From Streptomonospora sp. PA3 (lineage in GTDB: Bacteria; Actinomycetota; Actinomycetes; Streptosporangiales; Streptosporangiaceae), in the NCBI RefSeq assembly GCF_009728995.1, contig NZ_VTZW01000010.1, positions 468,516 through 532,515 of the forward strand: 64,000 nucleotides of DNA. The letters are read 5' to 3'. The position numbers and the translations under genes are program-made. The notes beneath the pieces are model-generated. The model was not told where the DNA came from. It searched no databases and saw only the letters and a program-made list of their open reading frames with translations. Positions 35,412-44,653 of the stretch are shown here, in pieces (within the stretch, counting starts at the first letter, position 1; each line of letters starts with the position of its first letter).

Positions 35412-35532
35412 CCCGAACGTCGACCCGTCCCGACCCGCCGCCGACCCCGCCCACCTCCGACCAGCCGTCCCACCCCCGATCCCCGCTCGCCGGCTCCGGC
35501 CGTCCCCGTCCCCATTCCCGCCCGTCAGCGCA

Positions 35533-35548
35533 GTCGAAGCGCTTCGAC
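35533..35548. promoter_or_regulatory. LacI-family operator, transporter-operon copy
   Basis: GTCGAAGCGCTTCGAC is a perfect 16-bp palindrome 18 bases before the ATG of the sugar-binding protein, overlapping the likely transcription start. The same half-sites flank the regulator's own promoter. Confidence 0.88.
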
Positions 35549-35566
35549 ACGCATAAGGAGCGCCCC

Positions 35567-36796
35567 ATGCCCACCGGTCACCGCACGCACCGCCTGCGCG
35601 GATCCTCCGCCCTGGCCGCCGCCGGCCTGCTCACCCTCACCACCGCCTGCGGCGGCGGAGGGGGCGGGGAGGTCACCTCCCTCACGGCCATGGACTACAA
35701 CCTCGCCGAGCCGCAGAACGGCACCACGAAGAAGATGCTCCAGGAATGCGGCGAGCAGGCGGGGGTGGAGATCGAACGCGAGGCGCTGCCCCGCGACCAG
35801 CTCATGCCCCAGCTCCTCCAGGGAGCCTCGCAGCAGGAGCTGCCCGACCTGATGCTGATCGACAACCCCGACCTGCCGCAGGTCGCGGCCACCGGGGCGC
35901 TGCTTCCGCTGGACGAGGCCGGCTTCGGCACCGAGGGCTTCTACCCCAGCGTGCTGCGGGTCGGCACCCACGACGACACCCTCTACGGCATCGCGCCGGG
36001 GGTGAACGGCTTGGCGCTGTTCACCAACACCGCCGTACTGGACGACGCCGGCGTCGAGCCGCCGCGGACCTGGGGCGAGCTGCGCGATGCGGCCGCCGAG
36101 CTCACCCGGGGCGACACCAAGGGGTTCGCCTTCTCGGCCATCGGCCACGAGGAGGGCACCTGGACCTTCGAGCCGTTCCTGTGGAGCAACGGGGCCACAC
36201 TGACCGAGCTGGACTCCCCCGAGGCGGTCGAGGCGCTGGAGCTGTGGTCGGACCTGGTCGAGGAGGGCTCGGTCTCGCAGTCGGTCGTCAACTGGTCGCA
36301 GGCCGACGTCAACGACCAGTTCCTGGGTGAGCGGGCCGCGATGATGATCAACGGCTCCTGGCAGCTGCCCGTGCTCGACGAACAGGACATCGACTACGAC
36401 GTCGTCCCGCTGCCGGTCCCCGAGGCCGGCGCCGACCCCGCCACGCCCATGGGCGGCGAAGTCTGGGCGATCGCGCGCAACGGCGGCGAGCGCGAGCAGA
36501 AGGCCGTCGAGGTGCTGCAGTGCCTGCTCAGCGACGACAACATGCGCCAGTGGGCCGAGCTGAACGCCTACGTACCGGCCAAGGAGGACCTGGCCCGGGC
36601 GCTCGCCGAGGAGAACCCGCAGATGGCCCCCTTCGTGGAGTCGGTGCCCACCGCGCGGGCGCGCACCGCCGAACTGGGCGAGCACTACCCCGACGTCTCC
36701 TCCGCCATCGCCGACGCGATCCAGCAGGCCCTGGCCGGTTCGGGCACGGCGAAGGAGGCGCTGGCCCAGGCGCAGCAGTCGGTCCCGGACGCCTGA
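35567..36796 (+). CDS. ABC sugar-transporter binding lipoprotein
   Basis: Family-1 (CUT1) extracellular solute-binding protein of 409 residues. A lipoprotein signal ends with the lipobox LTTAC (Cys near residue 27) followed by a Gly run. Typical stretches are DLMLIDNPDLPQVAATGALL, LYGIAPGVNGLALFTNTAVL, FLGERAAMMINGSWQLPVL and PMGGEVWAIARNG. CUT1 proteins bind oligosaccharides outside the membrane. An AAGGAG site precedes the ATG. The first permease starts inside its stop codon (TGATG), so the two are coupled. No ATPase gene is nearby; a shared MsiK-type ATPase is likely. Confidence 0.93.
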   Translation: MPTGHRTHRLRGSSALAAAGLLTLTTACGGGGGGEVTSLTAMDYNLAEPQNGTTKKMLQECGEQAGVEIEREALPRDQLMPQLLQGASQQELPDLMLIDNPDLPQVAATGALLPLDEAGFGTEGFYPSVLRVGTHDDTLYGIAPGVNGLALFTNTAVLDDAGVEPPRTWGELRDAAAELTRGDTKGFAFSAIGHEEGTWTFEPFLWSNGATLTELDSPEAVEALELWSDLVEEGSVSQSVVNWSQADVNDQFLGERAAMMINGSWQLPVLDEQDIDYDVVPLPVPEAGADPATPMGGEVWAIARNGGEREQKAVEVLQCLLSDDNMRQWAELNAYVPAKEDLARALAEENPQMAPFVESVPTARARTAELGEHYPDVSSAIADAIQQALAGSGTAKEALAQAQQSVPDA

Positions 36797-37683
36797 TGGC
36801 GGCCAGGATCGGGTTCCTCGCACCCATCGTCGTCTACCTGGCCGCCTTCTTCGGCTACCCGCTGGTCGCCAACATCACGATGGCCATGCGGGAGTACACC
36901 GCCGCGTCGTTCTACACCGGCGAGGCGCCCTTCGTCGGGCTCGCGAACTACGCGGCGGTGCTGAGCGATCCGGTCTTCGGCACGGCGATGGCCAACACGG
37001 CGGTGTTCACCGCCGCCTCACTGGCGTTCCAGTTCGGGATCGGGCTCGCGCTGGCCGTCTTCTTCCAGCGGCACTTCCCGCTGAACGGGGTTCTGCGGTC
37101 GCTGCTGCTGATCCCCTGGCTGCTGCCGCTGGTGGTCTCGGGCACGGTCTGGCGGTGGATCTTCGACCAGGAGTACGGAGTCCTCAACCAGACGCTGCTG
37201 GGACTGGGCGTGATCGACTCCGCCGTGCCGTGGCTGTCGAGCACCGCGATGGCGCTGCCGTCGGTGACCGTCGCCAACATCTGGGTCGGCATCCCGTTCA
37301 ACATGGTCATCCTCTACGGCGGGCTGCAGAGCATCCCCGCCCACCTGTACGAGGCGGCGGCCCTGGACGGCGCCGGCCCCTGGCAGCGGTTCCGCCACGT
37401 CACCTGGCCGCTACTGCGGCCGGTCAGCGCGGTGGTGCTGATGCTCGGGCTCGTCTACACGCTGAAGGTCTTCGACGTGATCATGGTCCTCACCCAGGGC
37501 GGGCCGGCCAACGCCACCCAGACCCTGACCACGTGGTCCTACTCGCTGTCGTTCGGGGAGCTGGACTTCGGCCTCGGAGCGGCGGTGGGCAACCTGCTGA
37601 TCATCATCGCGCTGGTGTTCGCCCTGTTCTACCTGCGCGGGCTGCGCACCTTCGGCGCCTCGCCCGCGCGGAAGGGGAGGTAG
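36796..37683 (+). CDS. ABC sugar permease, MalF/UgpA-type
   Basis: Inner-membrane permease of 295 residues with six hydrophobic helices. The EAA loop that contacts the ATPase reads EAAALDGAGPWQRFRHVTWP near residue 200. The N-terminal helix begins IGFLAPIVVYLAAFFGYPLV. Its ATG overlaps the binding-protein stop (TGATG). The second permease starts two bases after this stop. With the binding protein it forms a CUT1 importer. Confidence 0.94.
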   Translation: MAARIGFLAPIVVYLAAFFGYPLVANITMAMREYTAASFYTGEAPFVGLANYAAVLSDPVFGTAMANTAVFTAASLAFQFGIGLALAVFFQRHFPLNGVLRSLLLIPWLLPLVVSGTVWRWIFDQEYGVLNQTLLGLGVIDSAVPWLSSTAMALPSVTVANIWVGIPFNMVILYGGLQSIPAHLYEAAALDGAGPWQRFRHVTWPLLRPVSAVVLMLGLVYTLKVFDVIMVLTQGGPANATQTLTTWSYSLSFGELDFGLGAAVGNLLIIIALVFALFYLRGLRTFGASPARKGR

Positions 37684-37685
37684 CC

Positions 37686-38513
37686 GTGGCCGTGCGCCGC
37701 AGAGTCCGCACCGCGTTCACCACGGTCACCGCCCTGGTGATCGTGGGGGTGCTGCTGTTCCCGCTGTACTGGATGGTCAACGCCTCGCTGCAGCCGGCCA
37801 CCGGACTGCTGGAGACACCGCCGCGCTGGTTCCCCGCCGGCGGAACCCTGGACGGCTACCGCCAGGCGCTCGCCAGCCAGGGGCGGCCACTGCTGAACAG
37901 CATCGTCATCGCGGCGGGCACGGTGGCGCTGACCCTGGCGCTTTCGGTGCCGGCGGCCTACGCGCTCAGCCGGTTCCGCATGCGCGGGACCGGCGTGCTG
38001 CTGTTCGCGCTGCTGCTGGTGCAGATGGTGCCGGGCATCGTGATGGCCAACTCGCTGTATGCGGTGATGAACCGGACCGGGCTGCTGAGCACCTATCCGG
38101 CGCTGATCCTGGCCGACTCCACGGTGGCCGTGCCGTTCGCGGTGCTCATCCTGCGGGCGTTCATGGTCACCATCCCCGCCGAACTGGGAGAGGCGGCCAT
38201 GGTCGACGGCGCCGGGCACGGCCGCGTGCTGTGGTCGGTGGTGCTGCCGGTGAGCCGCAACGCCATGATCACGGCGGCGCTGTTCGCGTTCCTGTTCTCG
38301 TGGGCGGACTTCCTCTTCGCGGTGACGCTGAACTCCGACGAGGCGGTCATGCCGGTCACGGTCGGCATCTACCGCTTCATCGGCGCGCACACCGCCGACT
38401 GGAACGCCGTCATGGCCACCGGGGTCATCGCCTCCATCCCCGCCGCCGTCCTGCTCGTCGTCGCCCAGCGCTACGTCGCCGCCGGCGTCACCGGAGGCGC
38501 GCTCAAGGACTGA
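37686..38513 (+). CDS. ABC sugar permease, MalG/UgpE-type
   Basis: Second permease of the importer, 275 residues and six helices. It has VGVLLFPLYWMVNASLQP at the first helix and the EAA loop ELGEAAMVDGAGHGRVLWSV near residue 180, followed by MPVTVGIYRFIGAHTADWNA. The GTG start lies three bases past the first permease's stop and uses GGGGAGG at its 3' end. A strong hairpin follows within ten bases of the stop. Confidence 0.94.
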   Translation: MAVRRRVRTAFTTVTALVIVGVLLFPLYWMVNASLQPATGLLETPPRWFPAGGTLDGYRQALASQGRPLLNSIVIAAGTVALTLALSVPAAYALSRFRMRGTGVLLFALLLVQMVPGIVMANSLYAVMNRTGLLSTYPALILADSTVAVPFAVLILRAFMVTIPAELGEAAMVDGAGHGRVLWSVVLPVSRNAMITAALFAFLFSWADFLFAVTLNSDEAVMPVTVGIYRFIGAHTADWNAVMATGVIASIPAAVLLVVAQRYVAAGVTGGALKD

Positions 38514-38518
38514 CCGCC

Positions 38519-38556
38519 GGCCCCGCTGCGGCGCCGGACGGCGCCGCAGCGGGGCC
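38519..38556 (+). terminator. Hairpin between transporter and GH31
   Basis: A 17-bp perfect stem (GGCCCCGCTGCGGCGCC with its complement at 38540-38556) and loop GGAC. It lies between permease and GH31 genes that read in the same direction, so it is more likely a partial terminator or mRNA-stability element than the end of the unit. Confidence 0.7.
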
Positions 38557-38645
38557 CGACCACCGCCCACCAACCACGAACCCGCCCCGCGACGACGAGG
38601 ACCGGGGCGGCTCCTGCCGAGCCGGTCGAAAAGGAAGGACAACGC

Positions 38646-40622
38646 GTGCTGCACGAGATCGACGGCGGCGTCGAATGGCACGGCGGCCACCAGGTCGTGC
38701 GCGTCGAACCCTGGGGCGCCGACAGCGTCCGCGTGCGGGCCGGGCTCTACCGCCTGCGCTCCGACATCCCCGGTGCGCTGGGCGAACGCCCCCACACCGC
38801 GGCCAAGCCCCGAATCGAGGGCGGCACCGCCCACCTGGTCAACGGAGAGATCACCGCCGAGGTCGGCGACGACGGCATGCTGCGGTTCCTGCGCACCTCC
38901 TCGCGCAGTGAACTGCTGGCCGAGCAGCGGGCGCACTTCTGGTGGCCGGGCCCGCGCGCCTACACCTCGACCGGAAACGGCTACTACCGCATCGAGCAGC
39001 GCTTTCGCGCCTACGACGGGGAACGGGTGTTCGGCCTGGGTCAGCACACCCACGGCCTGTTCGACCAGAAGGGCGCGGTGGTCGACCTGGTGCAGCGCAA
39101 CGCCGAGGTCTCCATCCCGTTCCTGTTCTCCTCGCGCGGCTACGGCCTGCTGTGGAACAGCCCCGCGGTGGGCCGGGTGGAGCTGGCCGGCAACGGCACC
39201 CGCTGGGTCTCCGACAGCGCGCGCCAGATCGACTACTGGATCACCACCGGCGCCGACCCGGCCGGGATCATGGCGAATTACGCCGATGCCACGGGCCACG
39301 CGCCGATGCTGCCGGAGTGGGCCTCGGGCTTCTGGCAGTGCAAGCTGCGCTACAAGACCCAGCAGGAGCTGATGGAGGTGGCGCGCGAGTACAAGCGCCG
39401 CGGCCTGCCGCTGTCGGTGATCGTCGCCGACTTCTTCCACTGGACCCACCTGGGCGACTGGCGGTTCGATCCCGACGAGTGGCCCGACCCCGCCGGCATG
39501 GTGCGCGAGCTTCGCGAGATGGGCACCGAGCTGATGGTGTCGGTGTGGCCCTCGGTCAGCCCGCTGTCGGAGAACTTCGGCGAGATGCTGCGGCGCGGCC
39601 TGCTGGTGGCCACCGAGCAGGGGCCGCCCGTGCACGCCGACTGGGCCGACAAGGGCGTCGACGGCAAGGTGCAGGTCTCCTTCTACGACGCGACCAACCC
39701 CGAAGCGCGCGCGTTCGTGTGGGACAGGGTGCGGCGCAACTACCACGATCTGGGCGTGCGGGTGTGGTGGCTGGACGGCTGCGAGCCCGAGATCAAGCCC
39801 GGGCACCAGCACAACCTGCACTACCGCGCCGGGCCGGGCGAGGAGGTGGCCAACATCTACCCGGCCGAGCACGCGCGCGGATTCTACGAGGGCATGCGCG
39901 AGGCCGGGGAGAGCGAGGTCGTCACCCTGTGCCGCTCGGCCTGGGCGGGCAGCCAGCGCTACGGCGCCGCGCTGTGGTCGGGGGACATCGCCGCGACGTT
40001 CGAGTCGCTGCGCACCCAGATCCGCGCGGGGCTCAACGTGGCGATGTCGGGCATCCCGTGGTGGACCACCGACATCGGCGGGTTCCACGGCGGCGACCAG
40101 GACTCCCCCGAGTACCGGGAACTGCTGGTGCGCTGGTTCCAGTACGGGGTGTTCTGCCCTCTGCTGCGCCTGCACGGGTTCCGCGAACCCTTCGTCGACC
40201 ACCTCCACCCGCAGATGTCGGGCGGGCCCAACGAGGTGTGGTCCTACGGCGAGGAGGTCTACGGCCACCTGCGCAGCCTGCTGTTCCTGCGGGAGCGGCT
40301 GCGCCCCTACGTCATGGAGCAGATGCGCACCGCCCACGAGCGCGGCACACCGCCGATGCGCCCGCTTTTCGTGGACTTCCCCGGCGACGAGCGCGCCTGG
40401 GACGTCGACGACGCGTTCATGTTCGGACCCGACGTGCTGGTGGCGCCGGTGACCGAGTACGGGGCGCGCGAGCAGGACGTGTACCTGCCGGAGGGCACCC
40501 GCTGGGAGGACCCCTACAGCGGCGACGTGCTCCCCGGGGGGATCCGGGTGCGCCTGGCCGCGCCGCTGGACCGGGTGCCGGTGCTGGTGCGCGCGGGGGC
40601 CTCGGTCCCCGTGGCCGGCTGA
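38646..40622 (+). CDS. GH31 alpha-glucosidase/alpha-xylosidase
   Basis: Cytoplasmic glycosidase of 658 residues with no signal peptide. The GH31 nucleophile is Asp377 in VWWLDGCEPE and the acid/base is Asp447 in WSGDIAATFESL. The N-terminal beta domain covers about 1-210, and VIVADFFHWTHLGDWRFDP is the loop typical of YicI-like alpha-xylosidases. GFWQCKLRYKTQQELMEVAR and LRLHGFREPFVDH are further family marks. A GGAAGGA site supports the start. With a CUT1 importer it should degrade imported alpha-linked (possibly xylosyl) oligosaccharides. Confidence 0.9.
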   Translation: MLHEIDGGVEWHGGHQVVRVEPWGADSVRVRAGLYRLRSDIPGALGERPHTAAKPRIEGGTAHLVNGEITAEVGDDGMLRFLRTSSRSELLAEQRAHFWWPGPRAYTSTGNGYYRIEQRFRAYDGERVFGLGQHTHGLFDQKGAVVDLVQRNAEVSIPFLFSSRGYGLLWNSPAVGRVELAGNGTRWVSDSARQIDYWITTGADPAGIMANYADATGHAPMLPEWASGFWQCKLRYKTQQELMEVAREYKRRGLPLSVIVADFFHWTHLGDWRFDPDEWPDPAGMVRELREMGTELMVSVWPSVSPLSENFGEMLRRGLLVATEQGPPVHADWADKGVDGKVQVSFYDATNPEARAFVWDRVRRNYHDLGVRVWWLDGCEPEIKPGHQHNLHYRAGPGEEVANIYPAEHARGFYEGMREAGESEVVTLCRSAWAGSQRYGAALWSGDIAATFESLRTQIRAGLNVAMSGIPWWTTDIGGFHGGDQDSPEYRELLVRWFQYGVFCPLLRLHGFREPFVDHLHPQMSGGPNEVWSYGEEVYGHLRSLLFLRERLRPYVMEQMRTAHERGTPPMRPLFVDFPGDERAWDVDDAFMFGPDVLVAPVTEYGAREQDVYLPEGTRWEDPYSGDVLPGGIRVRLAAPLDRVPVLVRAGASVPVAG

Positions 40623-40814
40623 GTCCGGCCCGATCCCCGGCCGGACGCACTGCGGACGGCCGAACCGGGTGCGCGGGCGCCGGCCTCCTCCGGCGGCCGC
40701 GCGCCTCCTCCGGCGGCCCGCGGGCCGCCGGCCCTCCGACCCCGACCCCGACCCGAATGGAAGCCGAGCAGGACACGACCCCCGGAACGTCCCCGGAAGA
40801 AGCGAGGTAGCACG

Positions 40815-43800
40815 GTGAACCCGAGCATCCCCCATCCGCCTCCCCCGACCTCCGCCTCCCCTCCCCCGCGCCCCTCCGCGCCCGCGCGCGCCCGCGCGGG
40901 CCTGATCGGGCCCCTGCGGGCAACGGCGGCCCGCGCCCTGCGCGGGGCCGCGCTCGTCCTTGCGGCGATGCTCGCCGCCGGCGCGGCTGCATCCCCGGCA
41001 TCGGCCGACGACCTGCCCTTCCGCGACCCCGATCTGCCCGTCGACGAGCGGGTCGCCGACCTGCTGGGGCGGCTGACACGCGACGAGAAGATCGCGATGC
41101 TGCACCAGTACCAGCCGGCGATCCCGCGGCTGGACATCGGCGCGTTCCGCACCGGGACCGAGGCGCTGCACGGCGTCGCCTGGCTGGGCGAGGCGACGGT
41201 GTTCCCGCAGTCGGTGGGCCTGGGCGCCACCTGGGACACCGGGCTCGTGCGACGCGTCGGCGACGCCGTGGGCACCGAGATGCGCGGCTTCCACGTCCAG
41301 GACCCCGCGGCGCACGGGCTCAACGTGTGGGCGCCGGTGGCCGACCCGCTGCGCGACCCCAGGTGGGGGCGGAACGAAGAGGGCTACTCCGAGGACCCCG
41401 CGCTGGTCGGCGCGATGGCCACCGCCTACACCGGCGGGCTGCGCGGAGACCACGACTTCTACCTCAAGACCGCGCCGACGCTGAAGCACTTCGCCGGCTA
41501 CAACATCGAGGAGAAGCGTGACCGGATCTCGGTCACCGTCCCGCCGCGCGCGCTGCACGAGTACGTCTACCCGGCGTTCCGCCCGGCCATCGCGGCGGGC
41601 AACGCCACCGGGGTGATGGCCGCCTACAACCTGATCAACGGTCGGCCGGCGCACCTGTCCCCGCTGCTGGACGACGTGCGGTCCTGGTCCGACCACGAGG
41701 CCATGATCGTCAGCGACGCCTACGGCCCCTCCAACGTGGTCGACACCCAGGGCTACTACGACACCCACGCGCAGTCGCACGCGGCGATGCTCAAGGCCGG
41801 CATCGACAGCTTCACCGACCAGGGCACCGACTCCTCGCTGACGATCCAGGCCGTCACCGCGGCGCTGGAACAGGGCCTGATCAGCGAGGCCGACATCGAC
41901 CGAGCCCTGAGCCACAGCCTGTCGATCCGGTTCCGGCTGGGCGAGTTCGACCCCGACTCGCGCAACCCCTACGCCGACATCACGCCCGCGGCCATCGACT
42001 CCCCCGAGCACCGGAAGCTGGCGCAGGAGGCCGCCACCGCGCAGATGACGCTGCTGAAGAACGACGGCGCACTGCCGCTGGACCCGCAGCAGGACACCGA
42101 CGTCGCGGTGGTCGGGCCGCTCGCCGACACGCTGTACGAGGACTGGTACAGCGGCACCATGCCCTACGAGGCGACTCCGGCCTCGGGCATCGCCGACCGG
42201 CTCGGCGACGCGGGCTCGGTGACCACGGCCGACGGAGCCGACCGGATCCGGCTGACCACGCCCGGCGGCGGCGCGGTCACGGCCTCCTCCGCCGAAGACG
42301 GCGGGGTGCTGCGCGTCGAGGACGGCGGCAGCGCCGGCGACCAGGCCATCAGCGTGTTCGAGTGGGGCGAGGGTGTGGTCACCCTGCGCACCGAGGCCAA
42401 CGGCAAGGTCGTCGGCCTGGGCGAGGGCAACCGGCTGTTCAACGACCAGGACCAGCCCAACGGGTGGTTCGTCCAGCAGCTGTTCCGCTTCGAGGAGGTC
42501 GGCGGCGGCCAGGTGGTGCTGAAGTACGACGGATACGACACCTGGAACCGCAAGTACGTGTCGATCGGGCAGGACGGCGCGCTGACCGTCGGCGCAGACA
42601 CCCCCGAGGAGGCGGCCCGCTTCGAGGTCGAGACGCTCGCCGACGGCGGCGAGCAGGCCGTCGAAGCGGCTTCGGGCGCCGACGCCGCGGTGGTCGTGGT
42701 GGGCAACATGCCCTTCATCAACGGGCGCGAGACCGACGACCGCGAGGACATCGCTCTGCCCGCGGCCCAGCGCGAGCTGGTCCAGGCGGTGGCGGAGGCC
42801 AACCCGAACACCGTCGTCGTGCTGGAGTCCAGCTATCCGCAGGCGGTGCCGTGCGCCCAGGAGCACGTTCCGGCGCTGCTGTGGACCTCCCACGCCGGGC
42901 AGGAAACCGGCAACGCGCTGGCCGCGGTCCTCTTCGGCGACGCCAACCCCGCGGGCAGGCTGCCGCAGACCTGGTACCGCTCGGTCGAGGACCTGCCGGA
43001 CATGCGCGACTACGACGTCATCGACTCGGGGCACACCTACCAGTACTTCCCGGGCGAGCCGCTGTACCCGTTCGGGCACGGGCTGTCCTACACCGACTTC
43101 GAGTACGGCAGGCCCGAGCTGGACCGCAAGCGGATCGGCGCCGACGGCAGCGTGACCGTGCGGGTACCGGTGACCAACACCGGCGACCGCGCCGGCGACG
43201 AGGTGGTGCAGCTCTACACTCAGCAGAACCGCTCGCGGGTGGAGCAGCCGATCAAGGAGCTGCGCGACTTCGAGCGGGTGCACATCGAGGCCGGCGAGAC
43301 GGTCACCGTGGAACTGGAGGTCGAGGCCGCCGACCTGGCGTTCTGGGACGTCACCCGCGGCAGGATGGTGGTCGAGCGGGCGGGCCACGACGTGCTGGTC
43401 GGGGCCTCCTCCGCCGACATCCGGCACCGGGCGCGCATCCAGGTCGAGGGAGAGCGCATCCCGCCGCGCGACCTCACCGGTGACGTCCGCGCCGCCGACT
43501 TCGACCGCTACTCAGCGGGTGTCGAGCTGGTCGACGAGAGCAAGACCGAGGGCACCGCGGTCGCGGGCTCGGCGGGCGGCTGGATCGCGTTCGACGACTC
43601 CGACCTGCGCGGCCTCACTGCGTTCACCGCCCGCACCGCCCGCGCCGAGGAGGGCGGTGCCGCCCTGGAGATCCGCCTGGGCTCCCCGGACGGCCGCCTG
43701 CTGGGCACCGCCGAGGTCCCCGCCACCGGCGGGAAGTACGAGTACACGCAGATCACCGCCGACCTGGAGAAGGCCGGCGGCCGGCACCGCGACGTCTACC

Positions 43801-43853
43801 TGGTCTTCACCGCGGACCTGCGGCTGAGCGGGTTCTCCCTGAGCACGGAGTAG
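40815..43853 (+). CDS. Secreted GH3 beta-glycosidase with accessory domains
   Basis: Exported enzyme of 1012 residues. A long Pro-rich, basic n-region and signal core precede the mature start DDLPFRDPDLP (about residue 65). The GH3 N-terminal barrel has LKHFAGYNIEEKRDRISVTV and nucleophile Asp301 in IVSDAYGP. The C-terminal GH3 domain (TLLKNDGALPLDPQ) is split by a fascin-like insert at about 470-615 (TLRTEANGKVVGLGEGNRLF, WFVQQLFRFEEVGGGQVVLK). A fibronectin-like domain (YPFGHGLSYTDFEYG onward) and a C-terminal CBM6-like module follow. The shape matches beta-xylosidase/beta-glucosidase types acting on xylan or xyloglucan fragments. Confidence 0.9.
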   Translation: MNPSIPHPPPPTSASPPPRPSAPARARAGLIGPLRATAARALRGAALVLAAMLAAGAAASPASADDLPFRDPDLPVDERVADLLGRLTRDEKIAMLHQYQPAIPRLDIGAFRTGTEALHGVAWLGEATVFPQSVGLGATWDTGLVRRVGDAVGTEMRGFHVQDPAAHGLNVWAPVADPLRDPRWGRNEEGYSEDPALVGAMATAYTGGLRGDHDFYLKTAPTLKHFAGYNIEEKRDRISVTVPPRALHEYVYPAFRPAIAAGNATGVMAAYNLINGRPAHLSPLLDDVRSWSDHEAMIVSDAYGPSNVVDTQGYYDTHAQSHAAMLKAGIDSFTDQGTDSSLTIQAVTAALEQGLISEADIDRALSHSLSIRFRLGEFDPDSRNPYADITPAAIDSPEHRKLAQEAATAQMTLLKNDGALPLDPQQDTDVAVVGPLADTLYEDWYSGTMPYEATPASGIADRLGDAGSVTTADGADRIRLTTPGGGAVTASSAEDGGVLRVEDGGSAGDQAISVFEWGEGVVTLRTEANGKVVGLGEGNRLFNDQDQPNGWFVQQLFRFEEVGGGQVVLKYDGYDTWNRKYVSIGQDGALTVGADTPEEAARFEVETLADGGEQAVEAASGADAAVVVVGNMPFINGRETDDREDIALPAAQRELVQAVAEANPNTVVVLESSYPQAVPCAQEHVPALLWTSHAGQETGNALAAVLFGDANPAGRLPQTWYRSVEDLPDMRDYDVIDSGHTYQYFPGEPLYPFGHGLSYTDFEYGRPELDRKRIGADGSVTVRVPVTNTGDRAGDEVVQLYTQQNRSRVEQPIKELRDFERVHIEAGETVTVELEVEAADLAFWDVTRGRMVVERAGHDVLVGASSADIRHRARIQVEGERIPPRDLTGDVRAADFDRYSAGVELVDESKTEGTAVAGSAGGWIAFDDSDLRGLTAFTARTARAEEGGAALEIRLGSPDGRLLGTAEVPATGGKYEYTQITADLEKAGGRHRDVYLVFTADLRLSGFSLSTE

Positions 43854-43866
43854 CCCCCGTGCACAT

Positions 43867-43903
43867 CGGCCGGGCCGCCCGGAGGAGATGGGCGGCCCGG
43901 CCG
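43867..43903. terminator. Bidirectional terminator between GH3 and TetR genes
   Basis: Perfect 14-bp stem CGGCCGGGCCGCCC / GGGCGGCCCGGCCG with a nine-base loop, placed between convergent genes (GH3 stop 43853, TetR stop 43907). Confidence 0.82.
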
Positions 43904-43906
43904 CCG

Positions 43907-44521
43907 TCATTCCCGCCGCAGCCCCGTTTCGATGACGGCCAGGGTGCGGCTCTGGAGGTCGGGGGGCCACGCCGACTGGACGGCGGCCTGGGTGGTGGCG
44001 GTCAGCAGGGCCATCACCTCGTCGATCCGGGCGTCGGGGCGGACGGCGCCCGCCTCCTGCGCCCGGGCGAGCAGGGCCGCTACGGCCGCCCGCAGCTCGT
44101 CGACCTGGTCGGCGACCCGGATGGGGGATCCCGCATCCGCGAGGGCGCCGACCACCGTCCGCTTGGCGGAAGCCTGGGCGAGCACCCGGGAGAAGAAGGC
44201 GAACAGGGCCGTGGCCGGGTCACCGCTGGCAAGCAAGGCGTCGGCCTCGTCGGCGAGCTGCCGCCTGGCCTCCTTCATGATGGCGGCGAGCAGGTCGTCC
44301 TTGGTCGGAAAGTGGCGGAACACGGTGCCGACCGCGACTCCCGCGCGCCGGGCGACCTCTTCGGTGGCGGCGGAGGCGCCCTGTTCGGCGAAGACCTCCT
44401 CGGCTGCCCGCAGGATGCGCGCGCGGTTGCGCCGGGCGTCGGCGCGCAGCGGCCTGCCGCCGTCCGCGGCACCGCCGCTGCCCGTGGAGGAAGGGGAGGA
44501 GGAGGGATCGCCGCCGGTCAT
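43907..44521 (-). CDS. TetR-family transcriptional regulator
   Basis: Repressor of 204 residues. The N-terminal tail is Ser/Gly-rich. The helix-turn-helix is RILRAAEEVFAEQGASAATE with VARRAGVAVGTVFRHFPTKD. The C-terminal ligand domain (about 85-200) ends TTQAAVQSAWPPDLQSRTLA. I start at ATG 44521 with GAGAGG before it; a GTG/ATG further upstream would cross the operator. It is divergent from a SnoaL-like gene, with a palindromic site between them, so it very likely represses both. Confidence 0.9.
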   Translation of the reverse strand: MTGGDPSSSPSSTGSGGAADGGRPLRADARRNRARILRAAEEVFAEQGASAATEEVARRAGVAVGTVFRHFPTKDDLLAAIMKEARRQLADEADALLASGDPATALFAFFSRVLAQASAKRTVVGALADAGSPIRVADQVDELRAAVAALLARAQEAGAVRPDARIDEVMALLTATTQAAVQSAWPPDLQSRTLAVIETGLRRE

Positions 44522-44561
44522 CGTGCCTCTCGCGGTGGTGACTACAGAAACCCTGGACAAG

Positions 44562-44577
44562 ATGAGTGTCCACTCAT
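44562..44577. promoter_or_regulatory. TetR operator between divergent genes
   Basis: ATGAGTGTCCACTCAT has perfect seven-base arms (ATGAGTG/CACTCAT) around a two-base centre. A second weaker pair (CTCATCGTGAG, GCTCATCTTA) spans 44580-44607. The site is about 40 bases from the TetR start and 85 from the SnoaL-like start. Confidence 0.75.
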
Positions 44578-44653
44578 ATTCTCATCGTGAGTCGACGCTC
44601 ATCTTACCCACGCCGGCGCGTCCGGCCGGTGCCAGACGAATACGGGAGCCCGC

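Noticed and set aside
37629-43427. A 1932-codon minus-strand open frame across the sugar locus
   Set aside because: It is antisense to five recognised genes and reads as Arg/Gly/His-rich text. It stays open because of GC-rich third positions on the other strand.
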